Below, one piece after another: positions 27,953 to 36,992 of a DNA stretch of 64,000 nt. Within the stretch, counting starts at the first letter, position 1; the number at the start of each line of letters is the position of its first letter. The position numbers and the translations under genes were made by a program. The stretch lies in NCBI GenBank assembly GCA_002753185.1, contig PDZX01000002.1, forward strand, positions 1-64,000. Reading direction: 5' to 3'. The notes under the pieces were generated by a model. That model saw only the letters and a program-made list of their open reading frames with translations. It made no database searches and was not told the origin of the DNA. The DNA is from Magnetococcales bacterium WMHbin3 (GTDB lineage Bacteria > Pseudomonadota > Magnetococcia > Magnetococcales > Magnetaquicoccaceae).

Positions 27953-30238
27953 ATGAGCATGGTTGCTATGCGTCTTTGGATCTTTTTGATTCTCTTCAAT
28001 ATTCCCCTTGTGCTGCCCGCCACGAGCCACGCCGCGGATGTCGGCAGCGCCATCCGCGTGGAGGGGGCCAAGCGGATCGAGCCGGATACCGTCAGCTCCC
28101 ATGTCACCTTCACCCCCGGCCAGCCCCCGGATCGGGAGGCGGTGAGCAAGAGCATCAAGGCCCTGTACGACACCGGCTTCTTCAAGGATGTCGCCATCGA
28201 AATGGAGGGCAACACCATCATTGTGCGGGTGGTGGAAAACCCCACGGTGAGCAAGGTCTCCTTCGAGGGGCACGACGCCCTCACCACCGAGGAGCTGGAA
28301 AAGATCGTGCAGCTCAAGGCCCACGCCCTCTTCAACCGCTCGACCACCGAGCGGGACATCGCCGCCCTGCGGCAGGCGTTCCGCGTCAAGGGTTTTTTCC
28401 TGGCCAAGATCGACCTGGAGGTCAAGGAACAGGATCAGAATCTGGTGAACGTGGTCTATCGCATCGCCGAGGGATCCAAGTCGCGGGTCAGCAAGGTGCG
28501 CATCATCGGCAACAAGGAGTTGTCGGAAAAGAAGTTGATAAAAAAACTGATGATCCAGCCATCGGGCTTGTTCTCCTGGTTCACCGATGACGATGCCTAC
28601 GACCGGGACAAGCTGTTGTACGACCAGTCGCAGTTGCGCAACGTCTATCTGGACGAGGGGTACGCACGGGTGCAGGTGGAGTCCTCCGTGGCCGAGATGA
28701 CCCCGGATCGGAAGGCCTTCGTGGTGACCCACTCGGTCCACGAGGGGGAACGCTACCGGTTCGGCGACATCGACGTGCAGGGGGATTTCGACGAACTCCC
28801 CAAGGGCAAACTGATGGAAGCGTTGCGCGTCACCAGGGGGGAGTGGTACTCCCGTGACCAGATGCGGCAGTCCATCGAGAAACTGACCGACCTGATCGGC
28901 GACTTCGGCTACGCCTTTCTGGACATTCAACCCCAGACCAAGATCGATGACGACGCCAAAACCGTGGCCGTCAACTTCCGGGTGGCCAAGGGACGCCGGG
29001 TCTACGTGAATCGCGTCGAGGTGGTGGGCAACAGCCGTACCCGTGACAACGTGGTGCGTCGCGAGGTGACGATGAACGAGGGGGACCGCTTTTCCGCCTC
29101 GGCCATGCGGGAATCCAAGAAAAATATCGGTGACCTGAACTTCTTCGAGAGCGTCGAGGTCACCACGCCCGCCACCGGCAATCCCGATCAGGTGGATGTC
29201 CAGATCAAGGTCGCCGAGAAACCCACCGGGACCTTCTCCGTGGGCGCGGGTTACTCCACCACGGACTCCTTCATCGGCACGGCCAGCGTCAGCCAGAACA
29301 ACTTCCTGGGACGGGGGCAACGGCTGGTCCTCTCCACGGCCCTGAGCGGCACCACCACCAATTTCGACTTTTCGTTCACCGAACCCTACTTCATGGACAA
29401 GCACCTCTCCGCCGGGTTCGACCTCTTCGCCCGCGACGCCGACCGCCGGTTGATCGGGGCTTATACGGAGAAGACCTACGGCGGCGCCTTGCGGCTGGGT
29501 TTCCCCATTTCCAAAAATCTGCGCGACAATCTGAGTTATAACCTGGCCCAGGTGGACATCCAGGCCACCGGCGCCTTGCCGTCGCGCGCCATGCAGGCCC
29601 AGGCCGACGAGAGTCCCTACATCCGCTCCATGGTCAGCAATGCCCTGATCTGGAGCGACATCAACAGCACGATGATGCCCACCAAGGGGAAAACCCATCG
29701 CCTGACCACCGATTTCGCCGGTCTGGGCGGCGACGTGACCTTCGCCCGCGCGATCGTGGACAGCCAGGTCTATCACCCCTTCACCTCGGATGAGGAGTGG
29801 GTGGGCCATCTGCGTGGCCGCGCCGGCATCATCGATGGCATGAGCAAGGACGTCCCGATCTTCGAGCGGTTCCATTTGGGCGGCGGACAATCGGTGCGCG
29901 GCTTCAAGCCGGGCGGCATCGGTCCGCGCACCACGCCGGAGGACGACGCCTATGGCGGAACCCACTTCGAGCAGGTGAACGCGGAACTCTTCTTCCCGTT
30001 CCTGGGGCTGGGCGACAAGGGGGTGCGGGGCATCACCTTCATGGATCTCGGTTATGTGGGTGACTGGAGTCTGCCCACCGACGTCAGGACCTCCGGCGGC
30101 GTGCGACTGGCGGCCGGTGTCGGGATCCACTGGAACTCCCCCTTCGGGCCGTTGCGTCTGACCTTCAGCACGCCACTGGTCAAGGAGGAGATCGACAAGA
30201 CGCGCATCTTCGACTTCAGCATGGGGACGACGCTGTGA
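27953..30238 (+). CDS. bamA: Outer membrane protein assembly factor BamA
   Basis: BamA folds beta-barrel proteins into the outer membrane. The 761-residue precursor has a signal peptide (cleavage near SHAAD), five POTRA repeats over about residues 25-400 (each with a GxF or GFF turn such as LYDTGFFKDV), and a C-terminal 16-strand barrel. The lid-loop motif VRGFKPGG (VRGF) and a final aromatic-rich strand are present, although the last residues are MGTTL rather than the common terminal Phe. GAGGAAA upstream supports the ATG at 27953; in-frame ATGs at 27959 and 27968 are alternatives. Placement after rseP is canonical. Confidence 0.96.
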   Translation: MSMVAMRLWIFLILFNIPLVLPATSHAADVGSAIRVEGAKRIEPDTVSSHVTFTPGQPPDREAVSKSIKALYDTGFFKDVAIEMEGNTIIVRVVENPTVSKVSFEGHDALTTEELEKIVQLKAHALFNRSTTERDIAALRQAFRVKGFFLAKIDLEVKEQDQNLVNVVYRIAEGSKSRVSKVRIIGNKELSEKKLIKKLMIQPSGLFSWFTDDDAYDRDKLLYDQSQLRNVYLDEGYARVQVESSVAEMTPDRKAFVVTHSVHEGERYRFGDIDVQGDFDELPKGKLMEALRVTRGEWYSRDQMRQSIEKLTDLIGDFGYAFLDIQPQTKIDDDAKTVAVNFRVAKGRRVYVNRVEVVGNSRTRDNVVRREVTMNEGDRFSASAMRESKKNIGDLNFFESVEVTTPATGNPDQVDVQIKVAEKPTGTFSVGAGYSTTDSFIGTASVSQNNFLGRGQRLVLSTALSGTTTNFDFSFTEPYFMDKHLSAGFDLFARDADRRLIGAYTEKTYGGALRLGFPISKNLRDNLSYNLAQVDIQATGALPSRAMQAQADESPYIRSMVSNALIWSDINSTMMPTKGKTHRLTTDFAGLGGDVTFARAIVDSQVYHPFTSDEEWVGHLRGRAGIIDGMSKDVPIFERFHLGGGQSVRGFKPGGIGPRTTPEDDAYGGTHFEQVNAELFFPFLGLGDKGVRGITFMDLGYVGDWSLPTDVRTSGGVRLAAGVGIHWNSPFGPLRLTFSTPLVKEEIDKTRIFDFSMGTTL

Positions 30239-30828
30239 GCGAAACCACTTCTCTTGCCAATGCCCGGCGTGCGGGCAGCGTCCGTCCGTCGCTCTCCGTG
30301 CCCGCCTGGTGCCTGGTCGTTGCCCTGCTGTTGTTCGGCGGCTGGCGCGCGGATGACGTCTGGGCCGGCGGCGGGACGCCGACCTTCGCCTACGTGGATG
30401 TCCCGCGCGTGATGGCCGCCTCCACTGCGGCACAGAAGGCGCGTGACATGCTCAAGAAGAAACTGGCGGTCAAGCAGCAGGAAGTGGACGCCATGGAGGC
30501 GGAGATCAAGGAACTGAAAAACAAGCTCGAACAGGGCGGCAACATGCTGAATCGGGATGCCCGCGCCGACCTGGAGAACAACACCCGCCGCAAGTTCCGC
30601 GAATACCAGCGCCTGGTGGAGGACAACCAGGCCGCCATCGACCGGGAAAACGGCGTTTGGACCAAGAAGATTACCGAGGCGCTGCGTGAGGTGATCGAGG
30701 AGATCGGACGCGAACGGGGGTATACCGCCGTGTTCGGCAAAGGGCAGGTGCTCTTCGCCAACAACGCCATCGACATCTCCGATCAGGTGCTCAAGCAGCT
30801 CAACGAACACACCAAGAAATGGTTCTAG
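30235..30828 (+). CDS. skp: OmpH/Skp-family periplasmic chaperone
   Basis: Skp holds unfolded outer-membrane proteins on their way to BamA. The 197-residue precursor has a hydrophobic signal at about residues 24-44 (unusually long n-region), then [13 protein letters not shown] matching the start of the mature fold, and a long charged coiled-coil arm ([21 protein letters not shown], in part) before the body resumes at [21 protein letters not shown]. The GTG start overlaps the bamA stop (GTGA). A later start that shortens the n-region is possible, but none has a better Shine-Dalgarno. Confidence 0.9.
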   Translation: MSETTSLANARRAGSVRPSLSVPAWCLVVALLLFGGWRADDVWAGGGTPTFAYVDVPRVMAASTAAQKARDMLKKKLAVKQQEVDAMEAEIKELKNKLEQGGNMLNRDARADLENNTRRKFREYQRLVEDNQAAIDRENGVWTKKITEALREVIEEIGRERGYTAVFGKGQVLFANNAIDISDQVLKQLNEHTKKWF

Positions 30829-30844
30829 CCCCAGGAGCGTTCAA

Positions 30845-31324
30845 GTGGTGGATCTGCGCGACATTCTCAAGACGCTTCCCCACCGGTACCCCTTTTTGCT
30901 GGTGGACCGGGTGGAGGAGGTGGAGCCAGGCTCGCGTCTGGTGGCGTTGAAGAACGTCACCATCAACGAGCCGTTCTTTCAGGGCCATTTCCCCGGTCAT
31001 CCGGTGATGCCGGGGGTGCTGATCCTGGAGGCCATGGCCCAGGCCGGCGCCCTGCTGGCCGGCAGGATCGATCCCGCCTCGGTACAGGGGAGGCTGGTCT
31101 ACTTCATGGCCATCGACAAGGCGCGGTTCCGCAAGCCGGTGGTCCCTGGCGATCAGTTGCGGCTGGAACTCACCTTGCTGAAACGCCGCCGCGAGATCTG
31201 GCGCTTCCAGGGGGTGGCCAGGGTCAACGGCGCGGTGGTCGCGGAGGCCGAACTGATGGCCATGACCAGGGACCAGGACGCGGACTCCCTCGACGGGGAA
31301 ACCACGGGAGACGGCCATGGATGA
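30845..31324 (+). CDS. fabZ: 3-hydroxyacyl-ACP dehydratase FabZ
   Basis: FabZ dehydrates beta-hydroxyacyl-ACP in fatty acid elongation and competes with lipid A synthesis for hydroxyacyl-ACP. The 159 residues have [13 protein letters not shown] and the active-site [22 protein letters not shown] (in part) with catalytic His. AGGAG at 30832-30836 serves the GTG at 30845; a second GTG follows at once. lpxD, which normally precedes fabZ, is absent: only 16 bases separate skp from fabZ. Confidence 0.96.
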   Translation: MVDLRDILKTLPHRYPFLLVDRVEEVEPGSRLVALKNVTINEPFFQGHFPGHPVMPGVLILEAMAQAGALLAGRIDPASVQGRLVYFMAIDKARFRKPVVPGDQLRLELTLLKRRREIWRFQGVARVNGAVVAEAELMAMTRDQDADSLDGETTGDGHG

Positions 31325-32102
31325 CGCCTCGTTCATCCATCCCACCGCCGTGGTGGACCCCAAGGCGGAACTGGGCGCCGGGGTGCGTATCGGTCCCTAC
31401 GCGGTGATCGGTCCCCAGGTGGTCTTGCAGGACAAGGTGGACGTGGGTGCCCATGCGGTGATCGACGGACGCTCGGATATCGGTCAGGCCACCCGGATCT
31501 TCAGTTTCGCCTCCATCGGTCAGGTTCCGCAGGACTCGCATTACGGCGGCGAGCCGACCCGCGTGGAGATCGGCAAGCGTTGCGCCATCCGCGAGTACGT
31601 GAGCATCCATCGTGGCACCGAGGGGGGGGGCGGATTGACCCGCGTGGGCAACGACTGCATGATCATGGCCTATGCCCATGTCGCCCACGATTGCCGGGTG
31701 GGCGATCATGTCATCATGGCCAATGGCGCCACCCTGGCCGGTCACGTGGAGATTCAGGACTATGCCGTCATCGGCGGCCTGACCGCGATCCACCAATTCG
31801 CCCGCATCGGGCGCAATGCCTTCATCGGTGGCGCTTCCGCCATCTCCATGGATGTGATTCCCTTCGTCTCGGCGGCCGGCAACCGGGCCAAGATCACCGG
31901 CGTCAACGTGGTGGGCCTGAGGCGTCATGGCTTCTCCGAGGAGGTGATCAAGGCGATCCGCCAGGCCTACCGGATCGTGTTCCGCTCCAATCTGCGCATG
32001 GAACAGGCGATCGAGGAGCTGGAGCGTCATCTGTCGAGTTGCGTCGAGATTCAATATATTTTGGAGTTCCTGCAAAGCGGGCAGCGGGGCATCTGCCGTT
32101 GA
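31317..32102 (+). CDS. lpxA: Acyl-ACP:UDP-GlcNAc O-acyltransferase LpxA
   Basis: LpxA adds the first hydroxyacyl chain at the 3 position of the UDP-sugar in lipid A synthesis. The 261 residues form a left-handed beta helix of hexapeptide repeats ([22 protein letters not shown], in part) and include the catalytic His region [11 protein letters not shown] and the C-terminal [19 protein letters not shown] (in part). It overlaps fabZ by eight bases. Whether it prefers UDP-GlcNAc or its 3-amino analogue cannot be told by eye, and this matters given the downstream oxidoreductase. Confidence 0.95.
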   Translation: MDDASFIHPTAVVDPKAELGAGVRIGPYAVIGPQVVLQDKVDVGAHAVIDGRSDIGQATRIFSFASIGQVPQDSHYGGEPTRVEIGKRCAIREYVSIHRGTEGGGGLTRVGNDCMIMAYAHVAHDCRVGDHVIMANGATLAGHVEIQDYAVIGGLTAIHQFARIGRNAFIGGASAISMDVIPFVSAAGNRAKITGVNVVGLRRHGFSEEVIKAIRQAYRIVFRSNLRMEQAIEELERHLSSCVEIQYILEFLQSGQRGICR

Positions 32103-32105
32103 GAC

Positions 32106-32127
32106 GCGTCCGTTTGTGAGCGGACGC
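32106..32127 (+). terminator. Hairpin between lpxA and lpxI
   Basis: GCGTCCG and CGGACGC form a perfect 7-bp stem with an 8-base loop, followed by TTGTATT. It lies three bases past the lpxA stop in the only sizeable gap (57 bases) of this gene run. The T tract is weak, so it may be a partial terminator or a message-stability element. Confidence 0.45.
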
Positions 32128-32159
32128 TTGTATTCCATTCCCTCCGCGAGATTTCTTCC

Positions 32160-33017
32160 TTGACCGAACGGGTAGGACTGGTAGCCGGATCCGGTGCGAT
32201 TCCCCTGATGTTCGCCCGAGCGATGCGCGCGCGCGGCGGGCCGGGCGTGGTGGCGGTGGCCCACGAGGGGGAGACCGATCCGGCCTTGGCGCACCTGGTG
32301 GAGGAGATCCGCTGGGTGCGTCTGGGTCAGTTCCGTCGGGTGCTCGATCATCTGGGGCGGGGTGGGGCGCGGGGCGTGGTGCTGGTGGGTGGCATCCGCA
32401 AGCAGGGGATCTGGCGCGCCCGTCCGGACCGGCTGGCGTTGCGGATGGTGTTGCGCTTGTGGGGGCTGCACGACGATCAACTGCTGCGGGCCGCCGGCGA
32501 GCTGTTGGAGGCGCATGGGTTCGCGTTGCGCTCGGTGACCGATTATCTGCCGGAGCTGCTGGCCCCGCCAGGCTGCCTGACCCGCCGGCAACCCACGGTC
32601 GGCGAGTGGGAGGACATCCGGTTCGGCTGGCGGGCGGCCAAGGCGCTGGGCGGGTTGGACATCGGACAGGGCGTGGTGGTGCGGCGCAACATGGTGGTGG
32701 CGGTGGAGGCCATGGAGGGGACCGACGCCATGCTGCGGCGGGCGGGGGAGCTGGTGGCGGGGGGGGCGCGGGGTTGGGCCGGCGACCGGAGCGCGGTCTT
32801 CGTCAAGGTGGTCAAGCCGGGTCAGGATCGCCGTCTGGACCTGCCCACCATCGGCGTGGCCACCATGGAGACCCTGGCTGCGGCGGGCATTCCCGTGATC
32901 GCGGTGGAGGCCGGGGGGGCGATGATCGTGGATCTGGAGGCGACCTGCCGGGCTGCCGATCGGCATGGACTGGTATTGTTGGGGGTGGCCGGAGAAGATC
33001 TGGAAGGCACGGGGTGA
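32160..33017 (+). CDS. lpxI: UDP-2,3-diacylglucosamine diphosphatase LpxI
   Basis: LpxI hydrolyses UDP-2,3-diacylglucosamine to lipid X and UMP, replacing LpxH in many alphaproteobacteria and other lineages. The 285 residues fit the DUF1009/LpxI family: N-terminal GLVAGSGAIPLMFARA, GLHDDQLLRA, and KVVKPGQDRRLDLPTIG near the C-terminus. The start appears to be TTG at 32160, giving the N-terminus directly before the first conserved motif; no strong Shine-Dalgarno is seen. No lpxH is in the window. Confidence 0.92.
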   Translation: MTERVGLVAGSGAIPLMFARAMRARGGPGVVAVAHEGETDPALAHLVEEIRWVRLGQFRRVLDHLGRGGARGVVLVGGIRKQGIWRARPDRLALRMVLRLWGLHDDQLLRAAGELLEAHGFALRSVTDYLPELLAPPGCLTRRQPTVGEWEDIRFGWRAAKALGGLDIGQGVVVRRNMVVAVEAMEGTDAMLRRAGELVAGGARGWAGDRSAVFVKVVKPGQDRRLDLPTIGVATMETLAAAGIPVIAVEAGGAMIVDLEATCRAADRHGLVLLGVAGEDLEGTG

Positions 33018-33997
33018 GCGCGATGGGCAACGTTCTGGCGGCTGGGGTGATCGGTGTGGGGTATCTGGGCCGTTTCCACGCCCAGAAGTACGCGCGCATG
33101 CCCGGTGTTCGGCTGGCGGGGGTGGCCGATCTGAATCCGGAACGGGCCAGGCGGGTGGGGGGAGAACTGGGGGTGCCGTCGGTGGCCGATTTCCAGACGC
33201 TGCTGCCGGAGTTGGACCTGGTCTCCGTGGTGACCCCGACCCAGAACCATTCCGCTGTGGTGGCCGCCTGTCTGCGCGCCGGGGTGCATGTCATGGTGGA
33301 AAAGCCGATGACCGCCACTCTGGAGGAGGCGCGTGAACTCATCGCACTGGCAGAGGCCCATCGGCGGGTGTTGCAGGTAGGGCACATCAAGCGCTTTCAT
33401 CCCACGGTGTGCGCCTTGCAGGCGAGCGGGCTGCTCGATAAACCGCGTTTCATCGAGTGTCATCGTCTGGCGCCCTTCAAGAATCGGGCGCTGGATGTGG
33501 ACGTGGTGCTGGACCTCATGATTCACGATGTGGATCTGATCCTTCATTTCGTAGGCTCACAGGTGGTGGATGTGGAGGCGGTGGGGGCTGAGGTGGTGAC
33601 CGGCCGGGTGGATATCGCCCATGCGCGCCTCAGGTTCGCCAACGGCTGCATCGCCCATGTGGCCGCCTCGCGGCTGGCGCGGGAGGCGCGTCGGCAGACG
33701 CGGATTTTTCAGGTTGACGCCATGATCGAACTGGATTTTTCCGAGCAGACCGTCATGGTGCGCAAGCGAGGGTCTGGGGAGATGGTCCTGGACGGGGTGC
33801 GGCTGCCCGCCATCGTGGAGAGCCGCCTGCCCGTGCCGCGCCACGACCCCCTGGAGGAGGAACTGCGTTCTTTTGTCGGCGCGGTGCGCGGGGAGCATCC
33901 CCCGGTGGTGAGCGGCAGCGATGGGTACGCGGCCCTGGAGGTGGTGACCGCCATTCGTCGGGAGATTGCTGCGTTCACGAGGGACATCCCGGCGTGA
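33014..33997 (+). CDS. Gfo/Idh/MocA-family oxidoreductase, GnnA-like by position
   Basis: A 327-residue NAD(P)-dependent sugar oxidoreductase. The N-terminal Rossmann motif is GVIGVGYLGRFHAQKY; VMVEKPMTATLEEA carries the family Lys of the EKP motif, and MIHDVDLILHF contains the catalytic His-Asp pair. In Acidithiobacillus, a Gfo/Idh enzyme (GnnA) encoded among the lpx genes oxidises UDP-GlcNAc at C3 so that GnnB can make UDP-GlcNAc3N for lipid A. The position between lpxI and lpxB suggests that role here, but no GnnB-type aminotransferase is in the window. The GTG at 33014 overlaps the lpxI stop; ATG at 33023 is the alternative. Confidence 0.85.
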   Translation: MSAMGNVLAAGVIGVGYLGRFHAQKYARMPGVRLAGVADLNPERARRVGGELGVPSVADFQTLLPELDLVSVVTPTQNHSAVVAACLRAGVHVMVEKPMTATLEEARELIALAEAHRRVLQVGHIKRFHPTVCALQASGLLDKPRFIECHRLAPFKNRALDVDVVLDLMIHDVDLILHFVGSQVVDVEAVGAEVVTGRVDIAHARLRFANGCIAHVAASRLAREARRQTRIFQVDAMIELDFSEQTVMVRKRGSGEMVLDGVRLPAIVESRLPVPRHDPLEEELRSFVGAVRGEHPPVVSGSDGYAALEVVTAIRREIAAFTRDIPA

Positions 33998-35175
33998 GCG
34001 GGGATCGGCGCCCGCTGCGGATCATGCTGGTGGCTGGCGAAGCCTCCGGGGATGCGCTGGGCGGGGGGCTTCTGGCGGATTTGCGGGAACGGTTTCCCGG
34101 CCTGGAGGCCTTCGGCGTGGGCGGTGAGCGGATGATGGCCCAAGGGTTGCGTGGGCTGGGGGATGTCAACGATCTCTCGGTGATCGGCCTGGTGGAGGTG
34201 ATCCGGCGTCTGCCCGGTCTGGTGCGGATGTACCGGCGGCTGGTGGATCTGATGCGCAGGGAGCGACCGGATCTCCTGGTGACCATCGACCTGCCGGATT
34301 TCAATTTTTTGCTGGCGCAGCGGGCCAAGGCGTTGGGCATCCCGCGCATCCACTACGTGGGGCCGCAGTTGTGGGCCTGGCGGCGGGGGCGGCTCAAACG
34401 GCTGGCGCGGCTGTTGGACCATGTGCTGCTGTTGCTGCCGTTCGAGGCCGCGTATTATGTCGGCAGCGGATTGCCGGTGAGCTTCGTGGGTCATCCGCTG
34501 GCCCTGCGGCCCCTGCCCGATGCGCAAGAGATCGCCCGGCTGCGCGCCGACCTCGGTCTGGCCGGGGAGGAGAGGCTGGTGGTGTTGCTGCCCGGCAGTC
34601 GGCTGTCGGAGCTGAAGCGTCATTTGGCGATCATGGTGGCCGCAGCGCTGCGGCTGGAACGGGAGGGTGGGGTGCGTTGCGCCCTGGCCCTGGCCGATAC
34701 CCTGCTCCCTGAGGATTTGGGGCGGGTGATGGCGGCCTGTCCGGATGCCGCCGCGCGGGCATTCCTGCCACGGATCGCCGTGCGGCGAGGCGAGACCCGG
34801 CTGCTGCTGGCTGCGGCCGACGCCGCCATGGTGGCCTCCGGTACCGCCACCCTGGAAGCGGCCCTGATCGGCACGCCGATGACCGTCATGTATCGGGTCA
34901 ACTGGCTTACCTACCAGATTGGCCGTCGGGTGATCCGTGTGGCGCACATCGCCCTGCCCAATCTGGTGGCCGGGCGCACGCTGGTGCCGGAACGGATCCA
35001 GGACCAGGCCCGTCCGGAGGTGCTGGCCGAGGATGTGCGTCTTCTGCTGCGTGATCCGGAGTGTGCCCGGCGTCAGCGGGAAGGCTTCCGGGAGATCCGC
35101 CAGGCGCTCGCCATCCCGTCGCGCAGCGCCGGCGAGGTGGTTGCGGATTGGCTGAGTGGCGCCCGAGGCGCTTGA
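33994..35175 (+). CDS. lpxB: Lipid-A-disaccharide synthase LpxB
   Basis: LpxB joins UDP-2,3-diacylglucosamine to lipid X to form the lipid A disaccharide. The 393-residue protein has the N-terminal MLVAGEASGDALG, VTIDLPDFNF, YVGPQLWAWRRGR and SFVGHPL motifs, and VVLLPGSRLSELKRH in the second Rossmann-like half. GTG start, overlapping the preceding stop by four bases. With lpxA and lpxI it completes three of the early lipid A steps; lpxC, lpxD and lpxK lie elsewhere. Confidence 0.96.
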   Translation: MSGDRRPLRIMLVAGEASGDALGGGLLADLRERFPGLEAFGVGGERMMAQGLRGLGDVNDLSVIGLVEVIRRLPGLVRMYRRLVDLMRRERPDLLVTIDLPDFNFLLAQRAKALGIPRIHYVGPQLWAWRRGRLKRLARLLDHVLLLLPFEAAYYVGSGLPVSFVGHPLALRPLPDAQEIARLRADLGLAGEERLVVLLPGSRLSELKRHLAIMVAAALRLEREGGVRCALALADTLLPEDLGRVMAACPDAAARAFLPRIAVRRGETRLLLAAADAAMVASGTATLEAALIGTPMTVMYRVNWLTYQIGRRVIRVAHIALPNLVAGRTLVPERIQDQARPEVLAEDVRLLLRDPECARRQREGFREIRQALAIPSRSAGEVVADWLSGARGA

Positions 35176-35221
35176 TGGATTTTTTTTCGACCCCCTATTT
35201 TTTTGCGAGGAGTAAGCGAAC

Positions 35222-35581
35222 ATGGCGACCTTAGCCTTGACCCAGGAGAATTTCGAGGCCACCGTCACGGGCAACGACATCGTGGTGATCGACTTCTGGG
35301 CCGACTGGTGTGGCCCGTGCAAGGCGTTCGCCCCGATTTTCGAGAAGGTCGCGGCCCAGTTTCCCGGCGTGGTGTTCGGCAAGGTGGACACGGATCGGGA
35401 GCAGGAACTGGCGGCAGCATTCGAGATTCGTTCGATCCCCACCCTGATGATCTTCCGGGAGAGCACCATTCTGTTCATGCAGCCGGGCATGGTGCCGGAA
35501 AAGGCCCTGAAGGAGCTGGTGGAGAAGGTGCAAGGATTGGACATGGAGGAAGTGCGGAAAAAACGGGTGGAGATGCAGTGA
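35222..35581 (+). CDS. Thioredoxin
   Basis: A 119-residue cytoplasmic thioredoxin with the classical WCGPC active site (FWADWCGPCKAFAP) and the cis-Pro in RSIPTLMIF. It is about ten residues longer than E. coli TrxA, ending in a charged helix (EEVRKKRVEMQ). TrxA is a fair name, but paralogues cannot be excluded. GCGAGGAG precedes the ATG. An eight-base T run at 35180-35187 after a short stem may mark the end of the lpx transcript just upstream. Confidence 0.92.
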   Translation: MATLALTQENFEATVTGNDIVVIDFWADWCGPCKAFAPIFEKVAAQFPGVVFGKVDTDREQELAAAFEIRSIPTLMIFRESTILFMQPGMVPEKALKELVEKVQGLDMEEVRKKRVEMQ

Positions 35582-35601
35582 CTTGACCGGCGGAATTGTG
35601 G

Positions 35602-35630
35602 TTGCCTGCCGGGAGCCGATTGCATATACT
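35602..35630 (+). promoter_or_regulatory. Sigma-70 promoter of tpiA
   Basis: TTGCCT (35602-35607) and TATACT (35625-35630) are separated by 17 bases and lie 40 bases before the tpiA ATG. This is a good match and would also transcribe secG. Confidence 0.65.
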
Positions 35631-35669
35631 CCATGATTTGGTAAGGGTCCACACGGGGGCGGAGTCGAG

Positions 35670-36449
35670 ATGCGGCGGCGTGCATTGATTGTCGGCAACT
35701 GGAAGATGAACGGCCTGATCGAACCGGCCTGCGATCTTGCCGATGGCATTCTGTTCGGGCTTGGCCAGCGCGCGGATCGCATGTTGCATTGCGAGGTGGT
35801 GATCTGTCCGCCGGCGACTGCCCTGCATGCCCTGCATCAGCGGTTGGGCAGCGGGACGCTGAAACTGGGGGGGCAGAACCTCTCGGAACACGAGAGCGGC
35901 CCTCATACCGGCGAGTTGTGCGGGATCATGCTGCGCAACGTGGGGTGCTGGTATGTGATCGTCGGCCACTCCGAACGCCGCGCCTCCGGCGAGGGCAACG
36001 AAGTGGTGGGACGCAAGATGGCCGCCGCGTTTCGGGACGGACTGACCCCGATCGTCTGCGTGGGCGAGAGCCTCGACGAACGGGAGCGGGGCGCAGCCGA
36101 GGCAGTGGTGCGGGAACAGATCGCCGCCCTGCTGCCCCACGTGCCCGACGCCCGCAACAAACGGGAATCCCTGGTGGTGGCCTACGAACCGGTCTGGGCC
36201 ATCGGCACCGGTCGCAATGCCGAGCCGGAGCAGATCGTCGCGATGCATGGTTTCCTGCGCGCGCTCCTGACCGAGGCGCTGGGCGCGGCGGGCGAAAAGG
36301 TCCGGATCCTGTACGGCGGTTCCCTCAAGCCGGCCAATGCCCGGACGATCCTGGCGCTGGGGGACGTGGATGGCGGCCTGATTGGTGGCGCGGCGCTCAA
36401 GGCGACCGATTTCCTGGCGATCATCGACGCCGTGCCCGACGAATTTTGA
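35670..36449 (+). CDS. tpiA: Triosephosphate isomerase
   Basis: TpiA interconverts dihydroxyacetone phosphate and glyceraldehyde 3-phosphate. The 259 residues carry VGNWKMNG with the active-site Lys12, IVGHSERR with the catalytic His, [12 protein letters not shown] with the catalytic Glu, and [11 protein letters not shown] for phosphate binding. The tpiA-secG order is common in proteobacteria. Confidence 0.96.
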   Translation: MRRRALIVGNWKMNGLIEPACDLADGILFGLGQRADRMLHCEVVICPPATALHALHQRLGSGTLKLGGQNLSEHESGPHTGELCGIMLRNVGCWYVIVGHSERRASGEGNEVVGRKMAAAFRDGLTPIVCVGESLDERERGAAEAVVREQIAALLPHVPDARNKRESLVVAYEPVWAIGTGRNAEPEQIVAMHGFLRALLTEALGAAGEKVRILYGGSLKPANARTILALGDVDGGLIGGAALKATDFLAIIDAVPDEF

Positions 36450-36474
36450 CTGTTTTGCGTAAAAAGGTTGCGAA

Positions 36475-36915
36475 ATGGCTCTGATCCTGACGGTCTTGCA
36501 TATTCTGGTTTCCATTGCCCTGGTGTTCGTGGTGCTGTTGCAGAAAGGGGGGGGCGCGGACATGGGCGCTGCCTTCGGCGGTACCTCCCAGAGCCTGTTC
36601 GGCGCGGGCGGATCGGGCAATTTTCTCAGCAAGCTCACCGCCACCCTGGCCACGATCTTCATGCTGACCAGTCTCACCCTGGCCTTTTTCACCACCCATC
36701 GGGATGTCAGTTCCGTCATGGACCAGGCCCCGGCCACCCAGAGCCGGCCCGCCGTCCCCGCCAAGGAGGCGGAGAGCGGACCTCCGGTCCCCGCCAAGTC
36801 CGGTTCCGCCGCCAAACCCGCCGCCGAGGCGCCTCGCGACGCCACTGCCCCGGTCCCGGAGGCCGCCAAGCCCGTGCCGCCCCCGCCCGATGCCCCGAAA
36901 AAGAGCGGGGAGTGA
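36475..36915 (+). CDS. secG: Protein translocase subunit SecG
   Basis: SecG helps SecYE translocate proteins across the inner membrane. The 146-residue protein has two membrane segments (VLHILVSIALVFVVLLQ and a second at ~residues 55-75) joined by the conserved QKGGGADMGAAFGGTSQSLFGAGGSGNFL loop (in part). The C-terminus carries an added Ala/Pro/Lys-rich tail of about 60 residues, as in other GC-rich genomes. It begins 25 bases after tpiA. Confidence 0.94.
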   Translation: MALILTVLHILVSIALVFVVLLQKGGGADMGAAFGGTSQSLFGAGGSGNFLSKLTATLATIFMLTSLTLAFFTTHRDVSSVMDQAPATQSRPAVPAKEAESGPPVPAKSGSAAKPAAEAPRDATAPVPEAAKPVPPPPDAPKKSGE

Positions 36916-36922
36916 ATGATGC

Positions 36923-36970
36923 GGCCCCCCGCGCCAGATCTTCTTCTGGATGCGTGGCAAGCGGGGGGCC
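36923..36970 (+). terminator. Nested hairpin after secG
   Basis: A perfect 10-bp GC stem (GGCCCCCCGC with GCGGGGGGCC) encloses a 28-base loop that contains its own hairpin (CCAGA / TCTGG). It starts eight bases after the secG stop, and a GGTTTTGG follows. It probably ends the tpiA-secG message, though the T run is short. It lies just before the kinase gene, so it could also affect that leader. Confidence 0.55.
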
Positions 36971-36992
36971 AGCCGGTTTTGGATGAACGTTC

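Noticed and set aside
26750-30433. A 1227-codon open frame on the minus strand opposite rseP-bamA-skp
   Set aside because: It runs across several genuine, conserved genes in antisense and reflects high third-position G+C, not coding.
35158-35188. Terminator after lpxB (short GCGCC/GGCGC stem, then eight T)
   Set aside because: The stem is only 5-6 bp, lies inside the lpxB coding end, and is seven bases from the T run; not strong enough to list as a feature.
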